Below, piece after piece: positions 16,114-24,008 of a stretch of 30,793 nucleotides of DNA. Made by a program: the position numbers and the translations under genes. The stretch lies in assembly GCA_035628505.1 (NCBI GenBank), contig DASPJR010000111.1, forward strand, positions 1 through 30,793, read 5' to 3'. The notes beneath the pieces were generated by a model. That model did not search any database, was not told the DNA's origin, and saw nothing but the letters and a program-made list of their open reading frames with translations. Each line of letters opens with the position of its first letter. Position 1 is the first letter of the stretch. The DNA is from DASPJR01 sp035628505. Its GTDB lineage: Bacteria > Planctomycetota > SZUA-567 > H5-PLA8.

Positions 16114-16971
16114 ATGGACGAGATCGCAACAACCCAGGTAGTCGTCGACAAGCCGGCGAATACGCGCATTCTCGCCAAAGAGGCGACCCGCGAGAAGCCG
16201 CAGTCGCAGGTGCTTAAAAAAATTGTATCGGCCGTGCTGCTGGTCGCCTTCTGGTTGCTGCTCTGGCAGCTTGCGTACAAGCTTTCGGGCAAGGAAGAGT
16301 ACCAGTTTACGCCACCACTGCCGGTGCTTGAGACGCTCTGGGAAGGCCTTCGCGACGGCACATTCATCAATGGCGTGGCGGCGAGCATGGCCCGGGTGCT
16401 GTATGGCTACGGCATCTCGCTGGTGATGGGCATCGTTATCGGCATGCTGCTGGTCTCAAGCGGCTTCTTTAACTGGGCCTTCGGGCCGCTGGTGCTAGGC
16501 GTGCAGTCGCTGCCGAGCATCTGCTGGCTGCCCGTGGCAATCCTGGCCTTTGGCCTGAAAGACCGTGCGATCCTGTTCGTTGTGATCATGGGCTCGGTCG
16601 GGTCGGTGGCGATCGCCACACGCGATGGGCTCAACCAGGTGCCGGTTACCTATCAGCGCGTGGCGAGCACCTTTGGCGCGAGCCTGCCCCAGCGGCTGCT
16701 GTGGGTCTCCATACCCGCGGCGCTGCCGGCGTTCATCTCCGGCTTGAAACAAGGATGGTCGTTCTCGTGGCGTTCACTGCTGGCGGGTGAACTTCTTTAC
16801 AGCACCGTCGGCGTCGGCAAGCTGCTGACAGAAGCGCGCGACCTGGCAGACTATCCCAAGCTTTTTGCGATGATGATCCTGGTCGTGTTGATCAGCGTGC
16901 TCGTGGACAAAGTTTTATTCAGCCGGCTTGAAGAGCGCATCCGCGTGCGCTGGGGACTGGGCGGAAAGTAA
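16114..16971 (+). CDS. ABC importer permease (SsuC/TauC-like)
   Basis: The protein has 285 aa. After a charged cytoplasmic N-terminus (1-35) come about six hydrophobic segments, beginning at residues 36-54 and 88-110. The binding-protein-dependent permease EAA loop lies at about 190-215 (LLWVSIPAALPAFISGLKQG), the site that contacts the ATPase. The layout fits the SsuC/TauC/NrtB group, which works as a homodimer. ATG 16114 is chosen for its GAGGGGA ribosome site 4 nt upstream; a start 30 nt earlier is not supported. It is the last gene of the importer operon. No sulfonate monooxygenase (ssuD or tauD) follows. Confidence 0.9.
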   Translation: MDEIATTQVVVDKPANTRILAKEATREKPQSQVLKKIVSAVLLVAFWLLLWQLAYKLSGKEEYQFTPPLPVLETLWEGLRDGTFINGVAASMARVLYGYGISLVMGIVIGMLLVSSGFFNWAFGPLVLGVQSLPSICWLPVAILAFGLKDRAILFVVIMGSVGSVAIATRDGLNQVPVTYQRVASTFGASLPQRLLWVSIPAALPAFISGLKQGWSFSWRSLLAGELLYSTVGVGKLLTEARDLADYPKLFAMMILVVLISVLVDKVLFSRLEERIRVRWGLGGK

Positions 16972-16999
16972 AAGCGCCGGCTCGCAGTTTTAAGATCCG

Positions 17000-17042
17000 T
17001 GATCGATAAGCGTATCGATCACAGGCCTGTACTGATCGATAC
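17000..17042. promoter_or_regulatory. Triple TGATCGATA half-site cluster
   Basis: TGATCGATA (17000-17008), 4 nt, its perfect complement TATCGATCA (17013-17021), then a third direct copy at 17033-17041. It lies between the permease gene and the LuxR-type gene with no T-run, so it looks like a protein-binding site rather than a terminator. The binding protein is unknown. Confidence 0.5.
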
Positions 17043-17237
17043 GGTATTCTGGTTTGATAAGTAACGCTCATGATAGACAGCTCGACGTTTTCTGCGAACC
17101 GGCGCGAATCCCTGGTGCCTTGTAGAGCGTCCTCATTTTAGCTGTTTATTGCGCACCGATATCGGCAGGGTTGCCTATACTATCTTACTAACATGGCTTG
17201 TTACGTACGCGCTGGTGTGTAGCGTGGAACCACTTCA

Positions 17238-18293
17238 ATGAAGCGAGCTGAGCTGGACTGTCTGGCGCGGATGTTTGAAGCGGTCACGTCTGTTGGTGAA
17301 CCGCAAGTGGCGCATTTGCAAATCCTTGAGGCGGTCTGTGAGCTGACTCATGGGTTTGGTGGGCACTACGCGTATCTGAAATCAACCGTCGAACAAGGCA
17401 AGCTGATGGATCTGACTGCGGGTGATTCCGCAGCGATGGCCAAAATCAATCGCGACCATCCGCATTTCATATTCGAGAACCCACTTTGGCCGCATCTGTC
17501 CTCGTATAAGGGAAGTGTGCTGCGGCATATTGATGTGGTCGGCGAGCGCGAGTGGATAAACTGTGAGTTCCACTCCGGGTTCTGCTCGCCAAACCACCTG
17601 CGTGATGGACTGGTTGTTTTATTCCGGGACAGCAGTGGCGAAGCGCATGCGGGGCTGGGCCTGATGTACGATAAACGCATGACCTTTTCACGGCAGACCA
17701 TCGCCGCGCTCGAACGTCTGGCGCCGTATCTCTCGCGCGGCATTATGAATCTGGATGCGTGGCATAAACGGCTGCGGAACACCACGGCCGAAGGCGAAGA
17801 CACGCCAGGCGCTCAGCCCATGATCGCCGTGCGCAACGGAAAGCTGCTGTACGCGGTAAACGGAGCGGTGGAGATCCTGGGCCTCACGGAATTCGGTCTT
17901 GCGCGGAACAGTTATCTGCACGAATGCCTGCGGCTGTGCAGATCGGCGGGAGATCTTTCGGCGAGGGTGAACTGGACGGCCAGGGATGGACGAATATTCC
18001 GGTTGATCGGCATCAACAGCGCACGCAAAGACATCCAGCTTGTGCGTCTGGTGTTGAACACACCATCAATACCCGCGCCGGAAGAAGATTACCGTCTGGC
18101 TCTCGCGGCCGGTCTGACCACGCGCGAAGCCGCGGTTTTTCAGCGCATGGCGCGTGGACTGTCGTACAAGGAAATCGCTCGCGACATGAGCATCAGCTAC
18201 CACACGGTACGCGCGCATATCCGGCATATCTACGCGCGGCTGAAAGTCAGCGGCGCCGTTGAAGCGCTCAACGCCATTCGTTCGCATGCGTAA
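17238..18293 (+). CDS. LuxR-type helix-turn-helix regulator
   Basis: The protein has 351 aa. The C-terminal 59 residues (293-351) are a clear LuxR/GerE domain: LTTREAAVFQRMARGLSYKEIARDMSISYHTVRAHIRHIY-type sequence with the usual TxRE start and the recognition helix YHTVRAHIRHIYARL. The N-terminal 285 residues match no domain I can name; a stretch at about 195-240 (MIAVRNGKLLYAVNGAVEILG) has a PAS-like look. No Asp-phosphorelay receiver or acyl-homoserine-lactone-binding signature is visible, so the signal is unknown. The ribosome site is weak. The triple half-site about 200 bp upstream could be its own operator. It stands alone before panD. Confidence 0.85.
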   Translation: MKRAELDCLARMFEAVTSVGEPQVAHLQILEAVCELTHGFGGHYAYLKSTVEQGKLMDLTAGDSAAMAKINRDHPHFIFENPLWPHLSSYKGSVLRHIDVVGEREWINCEFHSGFCSPNHLRDGLVVLFRDSSGEAHAGLGLMYDKRMTFSRQTIAALERLAPYLSRGIMNLDAWHKRLRNTTAEGEDTPGAQPMIAVRNGKLLYAVNGAVEILGLTEFGLARNSYLHECLRLCRSAGDLSARVNWTARDGRIFRLIGINSARKDIQLVRLVLNTPSIPAPEEDYRLALAAGLTTREAAVFQRMARGLSYKEIARDMSISYHTVRAHIRHIYARLKVSGAVEALNAIRSHA

Positions 18294-18320
18294 TCGCGCG
18301 CTTGAGCCTGCGGACTTTCG

Positions 18321-18349
18321 TTGCGCCACTGCGTGCTTTGGCCTACAAT
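18321..18349 (+). promoter_or_regulatory. Sigma70-like promoter of panD
   Basis: TTGCGC at 18321-18326, a 17-bp spacer, and TACAAT at 18344-18349, placing the transcript start about 34 nt before the panD ATG. Confidence 0.5.
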
Positions 18350-18389
18350 ATCCCTTTGTTGATCGGACATTTTCTTCGAGTCGAGATTC

Positions 18390-18746
18390 ATGCTTAGACC
18401 TTTCTGCAGATGTAAAATTCACCACGCCACGGTTACGGACGCCAGCATCGACTATGTCGGATCGATGACCATTCCTGAAGACATGATGGCGCGGCTGGAT
18501 ATCCGTGAAGGTGAACAGGTCGAAGTCGCGAACATCAATAACGGCGAGCGCTGGACGACGTACGCAATCACCGGAAAAAAGGCCGGTCACTACAGCCTCA
18601 ACGGCGCCGCTGCGCGCCTGGGGCAGGTCGGCGACCGCCTGATCATCATGGTCTTTGCGCATCTGGATGAAAAAGAGGCCGCGTCGCACCGTATGAAAGT
18701 CGCGTTCCTTGACGCTCAGAACAAAGTCGTGAAGTTCCAGGAGTAA
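18390..18746 (+). CDS. panD: Aspartate 1-decarboxylase
   Basis: The protein has 118 aa, slightly shorter than E. coli PanD. It makes beta-alanine from aspartate for pantothenate and CoA. The self-cleavage site Gly24-Ser25 (YVGS) is in exactly the usual position, and Ser25 becomes the pyruvoyl group. Lys9, Tyr22, Arg54, Thr57 and Tyr58, all known active-site positions, are present, as is NGAAA (71-75). A short form like this is expected to self-process or need PanM/PanZ-type help; none is visible. The ribosome site is weak (GAG 7 nt upstream). lgt follows after 64 bp, so they may share a transcript. Confidence 0.95.
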   Translation: MLRPFCRCKIHHATVTDASIDYVGSMTIPEDMMARLDIREGEQVEVANINNGERWTTYAITGKKAGHYSLNGAAARLGQVGDRLIIMVFAHLDEKEAASHRMKVAFLDAQNKVVKFQE

Positions 18747-18810
18747 GCCGCGTCCGTTTGCGGTCAGTATTCTGGCCGGTCGTGCTCCGTTTGCCTTTTG
18801 AATTCTTCTC

Positions 18811-19818
18811 ATGCATCCGCAACTCATACACGTTCCGCTTTATGTCATGGCCCTTCTGGCCGGCGGAATCATGGGTCTGTCCGTTGTGGGCAGATCGCGG
18901 CCGCGCACGCTGTTGATCGCCGGTTTTGCCGGCGCGCTGATCGGATTCGGTATCAGCTTTACACAGCCGTGGGGCCAGCAGCGCCTGCCTATTCAAAGCT
19001 ACGGCACGATGATGCTGATCGGCTTTCTGTCGGGCGTGTATGTTTCCGCCCGGCGCTCCGAGCAGATCGGGGTCGAAAAAAAGCACTGCATGGATATCGG
19101 CGTGTATGGCGTCGCAATTGGCCTCGCGGGCGCGCGCATTCTTCATATCGTTTCAAACTGGCACGAGTTCACGCCGTTTCTCGAAACGGGCTTCAGCACC
19201 GCGCGCGTGATCAAGATGTTCAAGATCTGGGAAGCGGGGCTCGACTTTTTCGGCGCGTTCGTGACGGTCATCCCGTTCACGTACTGGTACAGCCGCCGCT
19301 ACAACATTCCAGCACTGCCGATGGTCGACATGGCCTGCCCTGCGCTGATCCTTGGCCAGGCCTTCGGGCGCGTGGGCTGTTTTCTGTTTGGTTGCTGCTA
19401 TGGAAAAACGTGCGACCTGCCGTGGAAAGTGCAATTCCCGCCGGACTCGCCGCCCTATGACCACCAGCTGCGTGTCGGCGAAATCGCCGAAGGGGCGCTG
19501 CTCTCGGCGCCGGTTCACCCCACGCAGCTTTATGCCGCCATCGGCTGCCTACTGACGTTCAGCTTTCTCTATGCTTACTGGCCGCGCCGGCCGTACGACG
19601 GCTTTATTCTTTCACTGCTGTTGATCATGACCGGGTCGCTGCGGTTTTTTGAAGAGCTGTTGCGCAACGATGTGCCGCCGACCTTCGCGTCCATTCCCTG
19701 GCTGACCAATGCCCATTTTTTTGCGCTTGGCGCTGTCGTCACCGGAATTCTGATGATGCTCTATTTCCGCCAGCACCGTACACTTTTTAAGCCGGCGTTC
19801 TGTACTGCAGGCGCTTAG
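18811..19818 (+). CDS. lgt: Prolipoprotein diacylglyceryl transferase (divergent)
   Basis: The protein has 335 aa with about seven membrane segments. Lgt transfers diacylglycerol to the lipobox Cys of prolipoproteins. The family core is visible: GLAGARILHIV (104-114), GRVGCFLFGCCYGK (186-199) for the usual GRxGNFxNGExxG with the key Arg kept, HPTQLYAA (236-243) for HPSQLYE, and GSLRFFEELLRND (275-287) with the second catalytic Arg. The E. coli His103 block (GxSFHGG) is GLDFFGAF here, and the Asn after GRxG is Cys; Cys-rich variants of this kind occur outside Proteobacteria. I see no clear ribosome site. The DUF3857 gene follows after 35 bp, suggesting an operon. Confidence 0.88.
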   Translation: MHPQLIHVPLYVMALLAGGIMGLSVVGRSRPRTLLIAGFAGALIGFGISFTQPWGQQRLPIQSYGTMMLIGFLSGVYVSARRSEQIGVEKKHCMDIGVYGVAIGLAGARILHIVSNWHEFTPFLETGFSTARVIKMFKIWEAGLDFFGAFVTVIPFTYWYSRRYNIPALPMVDMACPALILGQAFGRVGCFLFGCCYGKTCDLPWKVQFPPDSPPYDHQLRVGEIAEGALLSAPVHPTQLYAAIGCLLTFSFLYAYWPRRPYDGFILSLLLIMTGSLRFFEELLRNDVPPTFASIPWLTNAHFFALGAVVTGILMMLYFRQHRTLFKPAFCTAGA

Positions 19819-19853
19819 TAGTCCGAATTGGCCGTAACAATCCTGGAGGCTGC

Positions 19854-22800
19854 ATGCAGCGTTGTCGCACTTTACTGGTCGTCTTCCTGCTGATCTCCGC
19901 CGCTGTGGCGCGCTCTGCCGACGACGTTGCGCAAGCCAACACGAAGTTCGCTATCCCCAGCGGCCCCGGCATGCGCGGCTGGAACGCGTATCTTGAAAAC
20001 GATTTTGCCGCCGCCGAAACAGCCTTCAACGAAGCCCTAAAGGGACAACCCAGAGAGCTCACGCTGCTCGAAGGGCTGCGTTCGGTTTACATCGCCACGG
20101 GGGATTACAAGAAAGCGCAGGCGATCAATCTGCAGATGGTTGAAGCGGCCGCCGACAATCCTCTCTGCGGCGTGTTTGCCACGCGCGCGATGGACGCGAT
20201 GCCTTTCGTCGAAAGCCGCGCGGACGTAATCGCCACGTTCACACGCGTCGCGCAGAAAGCTGCGCCCGCCGTCTCCGCTCTGCTGAAAGACAATCTTGCA
20301 ACGGTGTACCAGCGCATCAACAAGACTGATGAGGCAAAGAAGGCGCTCGAGAATATCGGCTACATCGATAAGTGGCTCTACGTCGCCGGGCCGTTTGGAA
20401 GCAAGGACAAGAACAACGTCATCGAACGGCGCTTCGCGCCCGAGCGCCCGCTCAAGGCGCTCGAGTTCTCCAGTGACCACGGTGAGAAGATCCACGTTCA
20501 CAAGGATGTCAAGGTTTCGCACCGCGAGCTCAACATCGATTCGCTCTTTCCCGGCGCGCGGGGCGTTTTCTACGCGTTCACCAACCTGGAGAGCGACAGC
20601 GATCAAGACATCGTCATCGGCGTCTCGGCCGCGCTGCCTTACCGGTTATTCCTTCGCGGCATGCCGGTGCTTGTGGAGCCCGAGGACGACGATCCGCGGC
20701 GCGCGGGCGGGGAGTTGATTCGCACGCGGCTGGTAAAAGGTAATAATCCGCTGCTTTTCAAGGCATCGGCGGCAGCGTCCGTCGTTGTGCGCATTCTTGG
20801 CAGCGATTATGGCCCGCCGAAAGGCGTAAAAGTCAAAGGCGGGAGCGACACGCTGCTGGCGTCTCATAATGTCACAGCCGTGCGCGGTTATGTCTTTTCG
20901 TCAAAAATTGCCGGCTCCATTTCGGATTATTTCATTCAACGCTTTGCCAAAGAGCCCTGGGCTGGCACAGGTAGATTTGCGCTGCGGAATATTGCCGAGT
21001 ACGCCCCGCTGACGGTTCCCGAAGCGGTCTGGTTCGAACTGGCGCTGCAGCGCGAGAACGATGCGCTGGCACGTGCGGCGATCGCGCGGCGGTTATCGCT
21101 CTACGATTCATCCGCGGGCCTGCTCGATGTCAGCGCATCGATCCTGGCATCGGCCGGAACGCTGCTGGGAAATTCGGAAGCGCGCGAGCATGAAGAATCG
21201 CGGCAGATGCGCGAGCGCGCGCTGCAGAAAGTTCCGACGAGCCACCAGCATCTGCTGGCGCTGCATCACTTCTATGACCGCGGCGATTTACAGGAGCAGG
21301 CGTTCGACAAAATCAAAGCCTGCGTCGACGCGCATCCGCAGTCGCCGCTGGCATTGGCAGAGCTCGGCATGGCGTATCAGCGAAGGCAATTTTACGTTGA
21401 GGCCGAAAAGTGCTTTGAGAAGGCCGCGGAGCTCGATGCCGCGTACCTGTATCGCCTGATTGGATTCCACCAGGCATTCGGCAGCCGCGCGCGGGCCGAT
21501 GAACTGCGCAAGCGCCAGCAGGAACTGGGTCTGATCGATTATGCAGGCCAATTTGCTGAAGCGCTGCAGCGTGGTGAACTCGACCGCGCGGATAAGATTC
21601 TGCAGGAGCAGGAAAAAGCCTTTCCCGACCGCAAAGACGAGTTCAGCCAGGACCGCGTGCGGCTGCTGATGGAGAGGGGCGATCTGAAGGAAGCGTACAA
21701 GCAGCAGCGAAAGCTGTACGACTCGCAGACGCGCTTCCGCGGCAACAAGCGCAACGTGCTTGTCTCACTCGTCGAGATTGCCATTCGTCTTGACAAATTC
21801 GACGAGGCAAAGACGCTGCTGAGCGACTACCTGAAGGAGCACAGCGGCGACAACGAGCTCCGCCAGAAACTCAGCGAGCTGGACGGCTCCATCACGCAGC
21901 GCTGGTGGGAACCGTATGATGTCAAAGTTCCGCAAGTCGATACCTCGCGCTTTACGACAGAGAATTACCCGGCTGCCAATCACGCGTGGATAGTCGACTT
22001 CATGGTCACGCGCGTGAATCCCGATCTTTCGTCTGAAAGCTACGTCCACATTGCGCAAAAAGTGCTGAACCTGCAGGGCATCAACGAGCTCTCAGAACTG
22101 CTCGTGCGCGCGCAGCGGCAGGAGATGGTGTTCGTCCGCACGCTTAATCCGGACGGTTCCGCCTTCCAGCCGCAGAACGTCCATGATTTCAACCTCGCGC
22201 AGTCGGCGAGCCTATACAAAGTGGGGCCGGGTTCGATTCTTGAGCACGCCTACACGATGGACAGCGCCGTCGACGAGGACGAGCCGTATTTCAACATGGC
22301 CTTCAACTTCAATGCGATTGATTCACCGCGCGCGATATCCCGCTGGGTGCTGATGGTTCCCAATTCAGTAAAGGACAAGCTGAACTTCCGCAAAGTGCGC
22401 GGGGACCTGATCGAGGAGAAGATCCTCGAAGGCCCGCCGGGATTCACGGTCTACCAGTGGACCAACAAGCAGGTTGAAGGGATGAAGGCGGAGAACTTCA
22501 TGCCGGTGGAGGTGGACCAGGAGACCGTGCCGCTGGTGCTGGTTGACTCGCCCGAGCGGCCGTTCCGCGCGAACGGCTGGCTGATGCGCCGCGAGAAGCA
22601 GTCTATTCCCGCCGAGGCGATCACGCAGGCGCAGTCGCTGGTAACGTCCAGCTTTTTCAAGACACTCGACGACGGGCGCAAGTTTGACGCCATCATCGCG
22701 TGGGTACGTGCGAACATCAAGAATGGCAACGATTCGCGGACGCTCAGCGACGTGTGGTTCACGCGCTCGGGCCGCCCCGACCAGATGGCCGCGCTCGCGC

Positions 22801-23831
22801 GCGAAATGGCGATCAGCGTGGGGCTGAGCGTGCGCATGGCCTACGTCAATGGCGCTTACGTGCCGGGCCGGATGTGGAAATCAAAGAATGCACGGCGTCA
22901 GTGGGAACCGGCGGAACTGGCCAATTTCGGCAGCGGCGGACGGATGCTGGTGCTGGAGCAGCCTGTCGGGCCCGACCGCTGGGCTCAATTTTTCGGACGC
23001 AATCCGAAATTCTACTGGCCCAATGACGTGAATGCCGGACAGAACGGCGCGCTGGCGCTGACGCTTTCAGACGACGGCGCGCGCATTAAGCGCGTACGCG
23101 GTGAATCGCTCGGCATCACGCCGTCGGCGGCGCGGCTGCGCGTGGCCATGGACGCCGACGGCACCGGAAACGTGAAGGGCTCGCTGCAGATGTTCGGCAA
23201 CGTGGGCGGAAACTGGCGCGAGGCGCTCTCCGATCCACGCCAGAATGCGCAGATCAAGGAATACGTCATCCGCTACGCCTGGCCAAAGAGCCAGATCACC
23301 GATGTCCAGGTCGCCGGCGCAGACCAGGCGGAACTTCCGCTCGTGTTCACCTACAGCTGCGTGGTTAAGGGACTCGCTGCGCCGGCAGATGAGGCGATGT
23401 TCCTCAATCCGTTTGTGTCGAAAGTACGGCTGCTGGATCTGCGCGGCCCGCCTGAACGCGAGCACGATCTGCTCATTAAAGAAGAAATTTCCGAGCTCGA
23501 CCACACGCTGGTCTACGTCGCGCCTGAGAACCACGCGTGGGTGGAAGTGCCTGACGACCTGTTCATCTGCACCGAATTTGGCTTCTACCTCGTCGATTAC
23601 AACGTTCAGGGGAAGGTGCTGACCTGTACGCGCTCGTACCTGATGCCGCAGCAGCGCGTGACGCCGGCGAAATACCCGGCACTGCTCGATTTCCTCAGCC
23701 AGATTTCGGCAAGCGCCAGCCAGCGCATCGGCTACGCGCCGATCAAAGATGAGACGATCGGCAGCATGAAACACGAAATGTATTCGATGGGCTACGCTGG
23801 CTACGGCGAAAGCGCGGCAAAGAAGAAGTAG
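19854..23831 (+). CDS. Secreted TPR / DUF3857 / transglutaminase-like protein
   Basis: The protein has 1325 aa. It has a Sec signal peptide (hydrophobic 7-20, cleavage near 21-23). TPR-like helical repeats lie at about 35-130 and again at about 455-680 (for example PLALAELGMAYQRRQFYVEAEKCFEKA, broken here in the middle of the second block). DUF3857 follows at about 690-905 (SYVHIAQKVLNLQGINEL), then a transglutaminase-like segment from about 944, and a C-terminal DUF3858-like beta region (about 1190-1310). In active relatives the segment reads GDCKD with the nucleophile Cys; here it is GRPDQ (about residue 969), so peptidase or transglutaminase activity is unlikely. It is probably a periplasmic or surface scaffold. 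Ribosome site CTGGAGG, 6 nt before the ATG. Function unknown. Confidence 0.88.
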   Translation: MQRCRTLLVVFLLISAAVARSADDVAQANTKFAIPSGPGMRGWNAYLENDFAAAETAFNEALKGQPRELTLLEGLRSVYIATGDYKKAQAINLQMVEAAADNPLCGVFATRAMDAMPFVESRADVIATFTRVAQKAAPAVSALLKDNLATVYQRINKTDEAKKALENIGYIDKWLYVAGPFGSKDKNNVIERRFAPERPLKALEFSSDHGEKIHVHKDVKVSHRELNIDSLFPGARGVFYAFTNLESDSDQDIVIGVSAALPYRLFLRGMPVLVEPEDDDPRRAGGELIRTRLVKGNNPLLFKASAAASVVVRILGSDYGPPKGVKVKGGSDTLLASHNVTAVRGYVFSSKIAGSISDYFIQRFAKEPWAGTGRFALRNIAEYAPLTVPEAVWFELALQRENDALARAAIARRLSLYDSSAGLLDVSASILASAGTLLGNSEAREHEESRQMRERALQKVPTSHQHLLALHHFYDRGDLQEQAFDKIKACVDAHPQSPLALAELGMAYQRRQFYVEAEKCFEKAAELDAAYLYRLIGFHQAFGSRARADELRKRQQELGLIDYAGQFAEALQRGELDRADKILQEQEKAFPDRKDEFSQDRVRLLMERGDLKEAYKQQRKLYDSQTRFRGNKRNVLVSLVEIAIRLDKFDEAKTLLSDYLKEHSGDNELRQKLSELDGSITQRWWEPYDVKVPQVDTSRFTTENYPAANHAWIVDFMVTRVNPDLSSESYVHIAQKVLNLQGINELSELLVRAQRQEMVFVRTLNPDGSAFQPQNVHDFNLAQSASLYKVGPGSILEHAYTMDSAVDEDEPYFNMAFNFNAIDSPRAISRWVLMVPNSVKDKLNFRKVRGDLIEEKILEGPPGFTVYQWTNKQVEGMKAENFMPVEVDQETVPLVLVDSPERPFRANGWLMRREKQSIPAEAITQAQSLVTSSFFKTLDDGRKFDAIIAWVRANIKNGNDSRTLSDVWFTRSGRPDQMAALAREMAISVGLSVRMAYVNGAYVPGRMWKSKNARRQWEPAELANFGSGGRMLVLEQPVGPDRWAQFFGRNPKFYWPNDVNAGQNGALALTLSDDGARIKRVRGESLGITPSAARLRVAMDADGTGNVKGSLQMFGNVGGNWREALSDPRQNAQIKEYVIRYAWPKSQITDVQVAGADQAELPLVFTYSCVVKGLAAPADEAMFLNPFVSKVRLLDLRGPPEREHDLLIKEEISELDHTLVYVAPENHAWVEVPDDLFICTEFGFYLVDYNVQGKVLTCTRSYLMPQQRVTPAKYPALLDFLSQISASASQRIGYAPIKDETIGSMKHEMYSMGYAGYGESAAKKK

Positions 23832-23834
23832 CAG

Positions 23835-23979
23835 GGGTGGCCCAGACAACAACGTTGTCTGGGCGCGGCACGCGCAAGAGGTTACACCATTCGCGCAGCC
23901 CACGGCTTTCGACTTGCAACGCGCAGGATGCAACCTCTTGCGCTTGCGCGCCCAGACGGCTCCGCCGTCTGGGCCACCC
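23835..23979. repeat. BIME-like pair of REP units, inverted
   Basis: Left arm 23835-23883 and right arm 23932-23979 are inverted copies. Each starts GGGTGGCCCAGAC, folds into a CCCAGAC/GTCTGGG hairpin, and ends GCGCAAGAGGTT. The hairpin tips differ (AACAACGTT against GGCGGAGCC) but stay self-complementary, which indicates selection on structure. It lies between the DUF3857 gene and lpdA and may end the upstream transcript. Confidence 0.8.
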
Positions 23980-24008
23980 GACCACCCGGTCGTTAGTGAG
24001 GGGGACGA

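Noticed and set aside
17000..17021. Rho-independent terminator after the permease gene
   Set aside because: The 9-bp dyad is AT-containing and has no downstream T-run; a third half-site copy suggests protein binding instead.
17238..18293. Quorum-sensing LuxR receptor
   Set aside because: Only the C-terminal helix-turn-helix is LuxR-like; no autoinducer-binding signature is visible and there is no luxI-type gene.
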